Shown piece after piece: positions 25,053 to 32,873 of a DNA stretch of 64,000 nucleotides. The stretch comes from Pseudomonas persica (lineage in GTDB: Bacteria; Pseudomonadota; Gammaproteobacteria; Pseudomonadales; Pseudomonadaceae): assembly GCF_900291015.1 (NCBI RefSeq), contig NZ_OLKL01000037.1, forward strand, positions 1-64,000, written 5' to 3'. The notes beneath the pieces are model-generated. The model searched no databases. It was not told the DNA's origin and saw only the letters and a program-made list of their open reading frames with translations. A program made the position numbers and the translations under genes. Position 1 is the stretch's first letter; every line of letters begins with the position of its first letter.

Positions 25053-25931
25053 TCACTTGCCCCGCTGCATCCACGCCGCCCCCAGCCCACTCAGGCAGAT
25101 CACCGAAATACCCACCAGGCTCAGGGTATCCGGCACCTGGCTGTAGACGACCAACCCAAGCAACCCGGCAAACACGATCTGGCAATAGCTGAACGGTGCC
25201 AGCAACGCCGGTGCCGCATGGCGGAAGGCCTGGGTCAGCAGCAGGTGCGCCGTCATGCCAAAGCCGCCCAGCGCCAGCATCAGCAGCGCATGGTCCCAGC
25301 GCGGCATCTCCCAGAAGAACGGCACCAGCGCACTCATCGCCAGGGTGTTGCACAACCCCGCATAGAAGTTGCTGGTGGTCGGGCTGTCATGCGCAGCCAG
25401 GATACGCGTCAACAATTGATAGAAGCAGAAGCCCAGCGCCGAACCGAACGGATACAGGATGGCCGGGGTGAACATCGCCCCGCCCGGGTGCACCACCACC
25501 AGCACGCCGATGAACCCCATCACCACCGCCAGCCACTGCCCCACCGTCACCCGCTCCTTCAGCAGCGGCGCCGACAACGCGGTGACCAGCACCGGGGCAA
25601 GGAAGTTGACCGCCGTGGCCTCGGCCAGCGGCAGGTACTGCAAGCCACTGGTGAACAGCAGGCTGGTACTCAGCAGGCTCAAGGCACGTAACGTCTGCAA
25701 CAACGGCCGGCGGGTACGCAGCACATTGAGGCCGGCCTTGGGCAGGAAGATGCCAGCCATCAGCAGCGTGTGCACCACATACCGCGCCCACACCACCATG
25801 ATGATCGGGTACAGACCGCCGAGGAACTTGGACAGGGCATCGTGGCTGGCGAACAGGAACGTCGCCACCACCACCAGGGCGATGCCGCGCAGGGGTTGGT
25901 TGACTCCGGACAGCGGTGTGCTGGAACTCAT
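25053..25931 (-). CDS. EamA-family (DMT) transporter
   Basis: A 292-residue membrane protein with ten hydrophobic helices forming two EamA repeats, the RhaT/YdcZ/RarD-like drug/metabolite transporter fold. The first repeat starts near residue 10 with IALVVVATFLFASHDALSKF and the second near residue 150. These proteins usually export metabolites or amino acids. I start at the ATG of MSSSTPLSG, which gives a short cytosolic tail. It converges with the LysR gene and is not obviously in an operon; the substrate is unknown. Confidence 0.85.
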   Translation of the reverse strand: MSSSTPLSGVNQPLRGIALVVVATFLFASHDALSKFLGGLYPIIMVVWARYVVHTLLMAGIFLPKAGLNVLRTRRPLLQTLRALSLLSTSLLFTSGLQYLPLAEATAVNFLAPVLVTALSAPLLKERVTVGQWLAVVMGFIGVLVVVHPGGAMFTPAILYPFGSALGFCFYQLLTRILAAHDSPTTSNFYAGLCNTLAMSALVPFFWEMPRWDHALLMLALGGFGMTAHLLLTQAFRHAAPALLAPFSYCQIVFAGLLGLVVYSQVPDTLSLVGISVICLSGLGAAWMQRGK

Positions 25932-26159
25932 GGCACTCTCGATGACGGCGCGGCTGGATGCGGCGCCCAAGGAAGGCCGCGCAGGCGTTGCCCGGCGGAT
26001 GCAACAGCTCGGATTCTAGAAGAGATGCCGAAGAATAAGGAAGTTCAATCGCCGCTTGTGCAGGCCAACTGCAATTTCTGTTCGCTGATCGACCACTTTC
26101 CACGCCGCGCGCAGCTCACAAAGGCCCCCTTCAAAGGGCGCACGAAGGCTGGCAATCCC

Positions 26160-26654
26160 TCAATGGCGGGCGCCAGTCACCAGGAAATTGAGCAAGCCCG
26201 GTTCGTCATCCAGGGCGATTGCCTGCACCGGGCGCGACAGCTCGGCCAACACGGCATTGCAGAAGGCTACAGCAGGTGCGTCCTGTGCGTAACAACGCAA
26301 CAGCCAGTCGCCCGCGCCGCCCAGCAACTGCAACGCCACCGCCCGGCCGATGCCCTGACGGCGGTACTTTTTAAGGATGAACAGATCGGCCAGCTCGAGC
26401 GCGTCGATGCCCGGCAGCTCGCTGCGTTCAACCAGCACGAAGCCGGCAATGAAGCCGTCTGCCAGCACCAGGTACGCGCCCCAGCCACCGGCCAGCCAGT
26501 AACGTTGCAGGTGCTCGTCATGGATATAGAAGCGGCCGTCCACTTCGACGTCTTCCTGCTCCCAGTCGGAGGATTCGTAGGCGTAGAACTGGTAGAGGTT
26601 GCGAATCAGCGGGGCCTGGTCGGCGGTGGTTGCCAGCAGTTCGATAGGCGGCAT
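26160..26654 (-). CDS. GNAT-family N-acetyltransferase
   Basis: A 164-residue protein with the GNAT core: ADLFILKKYRRQGIGRAVALQLL contains the RRQGIGRA acetyl-CoA loop, preceded by the strand GFIAGFVLVERS. The C-terminal part holds a short helix and strand (FCNAVLAELSR) in the place of motif B. Cytosolic; target unknown. It starts at ATG downstream of the catA terminator on the same strand and is an independent unit. Confidence 0.82.
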   Translation of the reverse strand: MPPIELLATTADQAPLIRNLYQFYAYESSDWEQEDVEVDGRFYIHDEHLQRYWLAGGWGAYLVLADGFIAGFVLVERSELPGIDALELADLFILKKYRRQGIGRAVALQLLGGAGDWLLRCYAQDAPAVAFCNAVLAELSRPVQAIALDDEPGLLNFLVTGARH

Positions 26655-26705
26655 GGTGGTGGGCTCGGGAAAAAGGCGGATTCTAGATCACCAGCCCCGG
26701 GCAGT

Positions 26706-26743
26706 AAAAAGCCCGGGCCCTCCCCGCACGGAAAGGCCCAGGC
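26706..26743 (-). terminator. Rho-independent terminator after catA
   Basis: On the minus strand GCCTGGGCC pairs with GGCCCGGGC (9 bp with one G-U pair), followed by TTTTT. It lies about 75 nt past the catA stop and ends the catBCA transcript. Confidence 0.75.
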
Positions 26744-26770
26744 AAAAACCAGTCGTTGATTGGCAAGGGA

Positions 26771-26802
26771 CCCTGTGGGAGCGGGCACGCCCGCTCCCAC
26801 AG
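26771..26802. repeat. Compact perfect REP palindrome
   Basis: CCTGTGGGAGCGGGC and its exact reverse complement are separated by only 2 bases: two REP tails joined head to head. It lies between catA and its terminator. Confidence 0.85.
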
Positions 26803-26817
26803 GTATCCCTTCAGGGC

Positions 26818-27753
26818 TCAGCTGTTTTGCAATGCGCGCGGGCGGTGACTGCGCGCCTCGGCGTCTGGCGCCTTGGCCGCCTGCAGGTGAAAGTCGAACG
26901 CCAGCTCGGCAAAGCGCTCGCCCTGTACGCCGCGGTCACGCGCCGCCGCGGCATCCTCGACAAAGCGCAGCTCGCCGATCAGCCCGTCACGGGTGGCATA
27001 GGCAAAGTCATCCCACAGGTATTGGTCGCCGGCAAAGTTTATCTGCGTGGTCAGGTGGCGGTGCCCCGGCGCCGAGATGAAGAAGTGCACGTGCGCAGGG
27101 CGCTGGCCGTGGCGGCCGAGCAGGTCCAGGCACTCCTGGGTTGGCCCCTGCGGATCGCAGCCGTACCCCGACGGCACGATGGAACGCGCGCGGTAGCGCC
27201 CTTCGGCATCGGTGATGATGCGCCGGCGCAGGTTGTACTCGGACTGGCTCGAGTCGAAGTACGAATAGGTGCCTTGGGTGTTGGCGTGCCACAGGTCGAC
27301 CGTGGCACCGGCCAACGGCTTGCCGTCGGCATCGAACACCTGGCCCTGGAGGAACATCACCACGCCCGGGTCGCTGCCGTCGTCCATGCGCGCTTCGCCT
27401 TGCGCCAGCGGCGCCCCCGCCACATACAGCGGGCCTTCGATGGTGCGCGGGGTACCGCCGCTCAGCCCGGCCGCGGCGTCCTTGGCGTCCTGCAGCAGGT
27501 CGAGGAAGTGCTCGATACCCAGGCCCGCTGCCAACAGGCCGGCTTCGTTACGGCCACCCAGGCGATTGAGGTAGTCGACGGCATGCCAGAACTCGTCCTC
27601 GCTGATTTCCAGGTCTTCGACCAGGCGTGCAGTGTCCTGCAGCACACGCAGGATGATCTGCTTGAAGCGTGGGTTGCCTTCGGCATGACCCAGGCCGGCC
27701 ACTTCCTTGAAGAACGCCTGAACATCGGCAGTATGGGAAATTTTCACGGTCAT
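26818..27753 (-). CDS. catA: Catechol 1,2-dioxygenase
   Basis: A 311-residue intradiol ring-cleaving dioxygenase that converts catechol to cis,cis-muconate using non-haem Fe(III). The ligands are visible as Tyr163 (GTYSYFD), Tyr197 (SGYGCDP), His221 and His223 (RPAHVHFF). The N-terminal helical dimerisation/lipid-binding region (about residues 1-105) is complete. It is the last gene of catB-catC-catA, 43 nt after catC, and is followed by a terminator. The operon feeds the beta-ketoadipate pathway. Confidence 0.96.
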   Translation of the reverse strand: MTVKISHTADVQAFFKEVAGLGHAEGNPRFKQIILRVLQDTARLVEDLEISEDEFWHAVDYLNRLGGRNEAGLLAAGLGIEHFLDLLQDAKDAAAGLSGGTPRTIEGPLYVAGAPLAQGEARMDDGSDPGVVMFLQGQVFDADGKPLAGATVDLWHANTQGTYSYFDSSQSEYNLRRRIITDAEGRYRARSIVPSGYGCDPQGPTQECLDLLGRHGQRPAHVHFFISAPGHRHLTTQINFAGDQYLWDDFAYATRDGLIGELRFVEDAAAARDRGVQGERFAELAFDFHLQAAKAPDAEARSHRPRALQNS

Positions 27754-27796
27754 CGTGCTTACCTCATCTTGTTCTTGTCAGGTAGACAGGTGCGAC

Positions 27797-28087
27797 TCAA
27801 CGGTCGTCGCTGTGGATCGACGAGGGGTGCCGGCACAGGCCGTTGACCTCGATGTCCATGTACGGGAACAGCGGCAACTGCATCAGGGTGTCGTGCAGCG
27901 CCTCGACGCTGGGCACATCGAACACGCTGTAGTTGGCGTAGTGCCCGGCAATGCGCCACAGGTGGCGCCAGGTGCCTTCGCGCTGCAGGCGCTGGGCCAG
28001 CTGCTTTTCGTCGGCCTTGAGCCGGGCGGCCTTGGCCGGGTCCATGTCGACCGGCAGTTTCACGGTCATCTTCACGTGGAACAGCAT
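27797..28087 (-). CDS. catC: Muconolactone delta-isomerase
   Basis: A 96-residue protein (MLFHVKMTVKLPVDMDPAKA onward) of the ferredoxin-like CatC family, which forms a decamer and turns muconolactone into beta-ketoadipate enol-lactone. Conserved features seen are the basic segment QREGTWRHLWRIAGHYANYS and the PLFPYMDIEVNGLCRHPS end. Length and sequence are normal. It stands between catB and catA; a 162-bp gap containing REP repeats separates it from catB, and GGAGG precedes its ATG. Confidence 0.95.
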   Translation of the reverse strand: MLFHVKMTVKLPVDMDPAKAARLKADEKQLAQRLQREGTWRHLWRIAGHYANYSVFDVPSVEALHDTLMQLPLFPYMDIEVNGLCRHPSSIHSDDR

Positions 28088-28133
28088 GGGAGGTCTCCTT
28101 GCATATGACTGGATCGTTTATCTGGCAGGGTCA

Positions 28134-28222
28134 CTGTGGGAGCGGGTTTACCCGCGAACACGGGCGAAGCCCGTGCCATCCACCGCGTCGTCTGCTTCGC
28201 GGCTAAAGCCGCTCCCACAGGG
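28134..28222. repeat. REP composite between catB and catC
   Basis: ACTGTGGGAGCGGGTTTACC, an inner stem ACACGGGCGAAGCCCGTG, and the closing unit CGCGGCTAAAGCCGCTCC. It interrupts a normally compact operon and could cause differential stability of the catB and catCA parts of the mRNA. Confidence 0.85.
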
Positions 28223-28249
28223 GTTGTGTGTTCTTTCAGCCAGCGTGAC

Positions 28250-29371
28250 TCAACGGCGGGCGAAGCGCGCCAGATGCTGTTCGTCCAGGGTCAGGCCCAG
28301 GCCTGGGGTGCGGGGAATGTGCAGCTGGAAGTCGCGATACTGCGGCGGCTCGTTGACGATTTCTTCGGTCAGCAGTAGCGGCCCGAACAGCTCGGTGCCC
28401 CAGGTGAGCTGGCGCAGGGTCAGGAAGGCATGAGCCGAGGCCAGGGTGCCGATCGAGCCTTCGAGCATGGTCCCGCCATACAAGGCGATGCCGGCAGCCT
28501 CGGCAATTTGCGCGGTGCGCAATACGGCGCGGGGGCCGCCGTTCTTGGCAATTTTCAGGGCAAAGATGCTGGCCGCGCCGTCGGCGGCCAGGCTGAAGGC
28601 ATCCTCGACGCTTTCGATCGACTCGTCGGCCATGATCGGCGCCGGGCTGCGCTGGTTCAGGCGCACCTGGCCGCCGCGGTTGATGCGCGAAATCGGTTGT
28701 TCGATCAGGTCGATGCCGCTGTCACCGAGTACCTGGCAGGCGCGCAAGGCCTGGGACTCGTCCCAGTACTGGTTGACGTCGACGCGCACGCTGGCGCTTT
28801 CGCCCAGTTCGCGCTTGATCGCCACGACGTGCTTGAGGTCCTGCTCCACCGGGTTGGCGCCGATCTTCAGCTTGAACACTCGGTGACGTCGGATTTCCAG
28901 CATGTGCTGGGCTTCGGCGATATCACGCGCGGTGTCGCCGCTGGCCAAGGTCCAGGCCACTTCCAGGCTGTCGCGCACGCGGCCGCCCAGCAGTTCACTG
29001 ACCGGCAGGCCCAGGCGCTTGCCCTGGGCGTCGAGCAAGGCACTTTCGATACCCGACTTGGCAAAGGTGTTGCCCTTGGCCAGCTTGTCCAGCTTGAGCA
29101 TGGCGGCGTTGATGTTGTCTGCCGGCTGGCCGATCAGCGCCGGCGCCAGGTGCGCATCGATATTCGCCTTGATGCCCTCGGGGCTTTCGTAGCCATAGGC
29201 CAGGCCGCCGATGGTGGTCGCCTCGCCGATGCCTTCCACGCCATCGCTGCAGCGAACACGCAATACCACCAGGGTCTGCTGCTGCATGGTGTGCATCGCC
29301 AGCTTGTGCGGGCGAATGGTCGGCAGGTCGACGATAATTGCCTCGATACGTTCAATCAGCGCGCTTGTCAT
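28250..29371 (-). CDS. catB: Muconate cycloisomerase
   Basis: A 373-residue enolase-superfamily enzyme converting cis,cis-muconate to muconolactone. The catalytic Lys167/Lys169 pair is in VFKLKIGANP, and the Mg/Mn ligands Asp198, Glu224 and Asp249 lie in RVDVNQYW, LIEQPIS and IMADESIE, at the same numbers known for P. putida CatB. First gene of catBCA and divergent from catR, which activates it in response to muconate. Confidence 0.97.
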   Translation of the reverse strand: MTSALIERIEAIIVDLPTIRPHKLAMHTMQQQTLVVLRVRCSDGVEGIGEATTIGGLAYGYESPEGIKANIDAHLAPALIGQPADNINAAMLKLDKLAKGNTFAKSGIESALLDAQGKRLGLPVSELLGGRVRDSLEVAWTLASGDTARDIAEAQHMLEIRRHRVFKLKIGANPVEQDLKHVVAIKRELGESASVRVDVNQYWDESQALRACQVLGDSGIDLIEQPISRINRGGQVRLNQRSPAPIMADESIESVEDAFSLAADGAASIFALKIAKNGGPRAVLRTAQIAEAAGIALYGGTMLEGSIGTLASAHAFLTLRQLTWGTELFGPLLLTEEIVNEPPQYRDFQLHIPRTPGLGLTLDEQHLARFARR

Positions 29372-29490
29372 TCTTGCCAGGTCCCGTTATATCGAGCTGC
29401 CAACCGCAGGCCCGAGTGGTGCATTTACTTGCTTGTGCAAAGATTGCGCGAGACCCTGATAGCCGTCCAATATCGAATGAATCTCCCACC

Positions 29491-29505
29491 ATACCCTGGA
29501 GGTCT
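29491..29505. promoter_or_regulatory. Candidate CatR site overlapping the catR ribosome binding site
   Basis: ATACCCTGGAGGTCT has near-symmetric ends (ATACC / GGTCT) and contains the catR GGAGG box, so CatR bound here would repress its own translation start region. The 135-bp catB-catR gap must hold the CatR operators; this exact placement is a guess from symmetry. Confidence 0.3.
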
Positions 29506-29506
29506 G

Positions 29507-30385
29507 ATGGAGCTGCGCCACCTGCGTTACTTCAAGGTCCTGGCCGAAACCCTGAACTTCACGCGCGCCGCCGAGCTGTTGCACATTGCCCAGCCACCGC
29601 TGAGCCGACAGATCAGCCAGCTGGAGGACCAGCTCGGCACCCTGCTGGTGGTGCGCGAACGCCCGCTGCGGCTGACCGAGGCCGGTCGGTTCTTCTACGA
29701 GCAGAGCTGCACCGTGCTGCAGCAGCTGGAGAACATCAGCGACAACACCCGGCGCATCGGCCAGGGCCAGCGCCAGTGGCTGGGCATCGGCTTCGCGCCA
29801 TCTACCCTGTACACCGTGCTGCCGGAGCTGATCCGCGAATTACGCCAGGACAGCGAGCTGGAGCTGGGCCTGAGCGAAATGACCACGCTGCAACAGGTAG
29901 AGGCACTGAAAAGCGGACGCATCGACATCGCTTTCGGGCGCATTCGCATCGACGACCCGGCCATTCACCAGCAAGTGCTGTGCGAAGACCCGCTGGTGGC
30001 CGTGCTGCCCAAGGGCCACCCGCTGGCAAGCAGCCCGCCTACCCTTGCCCAACTGGCTGGGGAGGCATTCATCCTCTACCCGGCGAACCCGAGGCCCAGC
30101 TATGCCGACCATGTGCTGGCGCTGTTCGCCCACCACGGCATGAGCATCCGCGTCAGCCAGTGGGCCAACGAACTGCAGACCGCCATTGGCCTGGTGGCGG
30201 TCGGCGTGGGCGTGACCCTGGTACCGGCGTCGGTGCAGCAGCAGCACCGCACCGATATCGAATATGTAGGCCTGCTTGATAGTGGCGCCGTCAGCCCGAT
30301 CATCCTCAGCCGGCGCAAGGGCGACGTGAGCCCGATCGTGCAGCGCTGCCTGACATTGATTGCACAACAGGAAAAACCAGCATGA
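29507..30385 (+). CDS. catR: LysR-type activator of the catechol genes
   Basis: A 292-residue LysR regulator. The helix-turn-helix is LRYFKVLAETLNFTRAAELL followed by HIAQPPLSRQISQLEDQLG. The effector domain matches the CatR/BenM group that binds cis,cis-muconate. GGAGG lies 6 nt before ATG. It is divergent from catB across 135 bp, the classical arrangement in which CatR activates catBCA and represses itself. Its TGA overlaps the ATG of dsdA (ATGA), so a D-serine dehydratase is translationally coupled to it, which is not part of the classical locus. Confidence 0.94.
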   Translation: MELRHLRYFKVLAETLNFTRAAELLHIAQPPLSRQISQLEDQLGTLLVVRERPLRLTEAGRFFYEQSCTVLQQLENISDNTRRIGQGQRQWLGIGFAPSTLYTVLPELIRELRQDSELELGLSEMTTLQQVEALKSGRIDIAFGRIRIDDPAIHQQVLCEDPLVAVLPKGHPLASSPPTLAQLAGEAFILYPANPRPSYADHVLALFAHHGMSIRVSQWANELQTAIGLVAVGVGVTLVPASVQQQHRTDIEYVGLLDSGAVSPIILSRRKGDVSPIVQRCLTLIAQQEKPA

Positions 30386-31716
30386 TTCACGGCAAGACAC
30401 TGCAAGCATGGTACAGCTCCCACCCGCTGATCGCAGACCTGGTGGCCCTGCGCGAAACCCGCTGGTTCAACCCGCGCATTGCCCCTGCCGCCCAGGCCCT
30501 GGCCGATGTCGGCCTGAGCGCCGCCGACGTCAGTGCCGCCAGTGCCCGGCTGGCACGCTTTGCCCCGTACCTGGCCTGCGTGTTCCCGGATACCGCCGCC
30601 ACCGGCGGCATCATCGAGTCACCGCTGCGGCCGCTGCCCACCCTGCACGCCAGCTTGCTGCAGGCCGCAGGCCTGCCAGCCAGCGGTTCGCTCTGGCTCA
30701 AGGCCGACAGCGAGCTGCCGATCTCCGGTTCGATCAAGGCCCGCGGCGGTATCCATGAAGTCCTCAAGCATGCCGAGGACCTGGCCCTGGCGGCCGGCCT
30801 GATCAGCCTCGACAGCGATTACCGGGTACTGGCCAGCGAGCAGGCCCGGCAATTCTTCAGCCAGTACAAGGTTGCAGTCGGCTCGACCGGCAACCTCGGC
30901 CTGTCGATCGGCATCATGAGTGCCCGGCTGGGTTTCCAGGCCACCGTGCACATGTCGGCCGACGCCCGCCAGTGGAAGAAGGACAAGCTGCGCGCCCATG
31001 GCGTGAGCGTGGTCGAGTACGCAAGCGACTACAGCGTAGCGGTGGCGCAAGGGCGCCAGCAGGCGGCGGCGGACCCGAGCTGTTATTTCGTCGACGACGA
31101 GAACTCGCCACACCTGTTCCTCGGCTATGCCGTGGCGGCCGAGCGGTTGGCCGGTCAGTTCGAGGCCGCGGGTATCAAGGTGGATGCCGAACACCCGTTG
31201 TTCGTCTACCTGCCCTGCGGGGTCGGCGGCGGCCCGGGTGGCGTGGCGTTCGGCCTGAAGCTGATCTGGGGCGACCATGTGCACTGCCTCTTCGCCGAGC
31301 CCACCCACTCGCCATGCATGTTCCTGGGGGTGTATAGCGGTTTGCACGACGCCACCAGCGTGCAGGATTTCGGCATCGACAACCTGACCGCCGCCGACGG
31401 CCTGGCAGTGGGCCGCGCTTCCGGTTTTGTCGGCAAGGCGATGCAGCGTTTGCTCGATGGCTATTACACGGTCAGCGACGAGACGCTGTACCGGCTATTG
31501 GTGCTGGCCCATGACCAGGAGAATGCACGCCTGGAACCTTCGGCGCTGGCGGGGATGCCGGGCATGGTCAAGGTGCTTGAATCGCCTGAGTACCTGGCAC
31601 GCATGGGCCTTTCCGCCGAGCGCATGGACCGGGCCACGCATCTGGTGTGGGGGACCGGTGGCAGCATGGTGCCGGACGCGGAGTTTGCGGCCTATCTGGC
31701 TAAAGGGAGAAGCTGA
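30382..31716 (+). CDS. dsdA: D-serine dehydratase
   Basis: A 444-residue PLP enzyme of fold type II that turns D-serine into pyruvate and ammonia. The Schiff-base Lys119 is in ELPISGSIKARGG, almost identical to E. coli DsdA (Lys118, 442 residues). The Gly-rich phosphate-binding loop appears as VGSTGNLGLSIGIMSARLGF and again as PCGVGGGPGGVAFGLK. The start codon overlaps the catR stop, implying co-expression from the catR promoter. No dsdC-type regulator is adjacent. The gene probably detoxifies or uses D-serine, and it lies close to a broad-spectrum racemase operon. Confidence 0.94.
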   Translation: MIHGKTLQAWYSSHPLIADLVALRETRWFNPRIAPAAQALADVGLSAADVSAASARLARFAPYLACVFPDTAATGGIIESPLRPLPTLHASLLQAAGLPASGSLWLKADSELPISGSIKARGGIHEVLKHAEDLALAAGLISLDSDYRVLASEQARQFFSQYKVAVGSTGNLGLSIGIMSARLGFQATVHMSADARQWKKDKLRAHGVSVVEYASDYSVAVAQGRQQAAADPSCYFVDDENSPHLFLGYAVAAERLAGQFEAAGIKVDAEHPLFVYLPCGVGGGPGGVAFGLKLIWGDHVHCLFAEPTHSPCMFLGVYSGLHDATSVQDFGIDNLTAADGLAVGRASGFVGKAMQRLLDGYYTVSDETLYRLLVLAHDQENARLEPSALAGMPGMVKVLESPEYLARMGLSAERMDRATHLVWGTGGSMVPDAEFAAYLAKGRS

Positions 31717-31723
31717 GGATTTT

Positions 31724-31741
31724 GGGGGCGCTACGCGCCCC
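31724..31741 (+). terminator. Hairpin after dsdA
   Basis: GGGGCGC-TAC-GCGCCCC begins 9 nt after the dsdA stop codon. No T-tract follows, so it may act with Rho or only protect the 3' end. Confidence 0.5.
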
Positions 31742-31781
31742 AAGCGCACACAGGTCAGCGCATGTCTCAAATGCAGCGCTG

Positions 31782-32060
31782 TACCTGTGTGGGTTTACCC
31801 TGATGCCAGTCAGCCAAGATCAATGGGGCCGCTGTGCGGCCCATCGCCGGCAAGCCAGCTCCCACCGGCCCTCCACAGTCCTGAGGCCCTGTAATTTCCC
31901 TGTGGGAGATGGCCCAGCCCTTTGGGCTGCGCTGTCGCATAGAGAACTGAATTCGCAAGCGCTCCGCGTACCCTGCGGCTTTAGCCGCGAAGAATCCAAC
32001 GCGGTGCATGGCACCGGCTGCGCCGGTGTTCGCGGCTAAAGCCGCTCCCACCGGGGCCCT
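31782..32060. repeat. Large REP cluster in the dsdA/NQO gap
   Basis: The 412-bp gap contains no gene. It is packed with REP-type palindromes: GGCCGCTGTGCGGCC with GCCGGCAAGCCAGCTCCCAC; a CCTGTGGGAGATGGCCC unit; and a composite with CACCGGCTGCGCCGGTG inside TTTAGCCGCG arms, nearly identical to 4708-4777. A further degenerate unit ends near 32115. Confidence 0.85.
31921..31975. repeat. 55-nt dispersed repeat, copy B
   Basis: The reverse complement of 20759-20813 with 2 differences. It is embedded between REP units about 11 kb from the other copy. Confidence 0.8.
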
Positions 32061-32128
32061 GCTAATTCAACGAGTTATGTGCAGTTCTATGAGAGCTGGC
32101 TTACCGGCGATCGGGCCAGAACAGTCAA

Positions 32129-32830
32129 TCACGCCAGCGGGTAAAGCGCCTCATCGAACTGCGCCAGGCGCGGGAACACCAGTGGCTGGTCGTCCGAGAG
32201 CTGCTCCAGACGCTGCCGGTACTGCTGCAGGAAGCCCTGCCGCGCTTCATCGCTGATGTACGGCACATGCCAGGCCACGAACGGTGGCAATACCTCGAAC
32301 CCGACATAGGCCAGCGTGCCGCGCAAGATCGGCCGCAACATGTCCTCCAGCGGCCCATGAATGGCCCCGTCGCCAAACATGTGCTCGCGCCCGCCCAGGG
32401 TCACGGTCACCAGCGCCTTCTTGCCCGCCAAGCCACCCTGGTCGTAGAAGCGCTTGCCGCCATAGCACACCCCCGACACCAGCACCCGGTCGATCCAGCC
32501 CTTGAGCATGGCCGGTGCCGAGAACCAGAAGATCGGGAAGTTCAGCACCAGCAAGTCGGCCCACAGCAGCTTGTCCAGCTCTTGCCGGATATCTGCGGCA
32601 ATGGCGCCGCGCTTGACCCCCTGGCGCTGCTCCAGGGCATACACCAGGTACTCGGGGTTTTCGCGCTGGGTGAAGTCATCGGCACTGGCCACCGGGTTCC
32701 AGCCCATGGCGTACAGGTCGCTGACCTGCACCTGATGGCCCTGGGCGCGGAAGCTTTCCACGGCCTGGTCACGCAGGGCAGCGGTGAACGATTGCGGCTC
32801 GGGGTGAGCGTGGACGATCAGTACATTCAC
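32129..32830 (-). CDS. NAD(P)H quinone oxidoreductase (NQO/MdaB flavodoxin fold)
   Basis: A flavodoxin-fold reductase of about 233 residues. It starts NVLIVHAHPEPQSFTAALRD, the FMN/FAD phosphate loop of the NQO1/YwrO family, and has LLVLNFPIFWFSAPAMLKGW and GVCYGGKRFYDQGGLAGKKA, typical of quinone reductases. The start could be GTG at 32830, with AGGAGA 7 nt upstream, or ATG at 32836, which lies too close to that box; I prefer the GTG. It is the last gene of the racemase/transaminase operon, about 40 nt after the aldehyde dehydrogenase, and may handle electrophilic or redox by-products. Confidence 0.85.
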   Translation of the reverse strand: MNVLIVHAHPEPQSFTAALRDQAVESFRAQGHQVQVSDLYAMGWNPVASADDFTQRENPEYLVYALEQRQGVKRGAIAADIRQELDKLLWADLLVLNFPIFWFSAPAMLKGWIDRVLVSGVCYGGKRFYDQGGLAGKKALVTVTLGGREHMFGDGAIHGPLEDMLRPILRGTLAYVGFEVLPPFVAWHVPYISDEARQGFLQQYRQRLEQLSDDQPLVFPRLAQFDEALYPLA

Positions 32831-32873
32831 AAACATTCTCCTCACACAAAACAGGTTGTCTTCCAGCTGTGGC

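Noticed and set aside
31717..32128. Possible CRISPR-like repeat array
   Set aside because: Units are palindromic REP elements of unequal spacing with no regular spacers and no cas genes.
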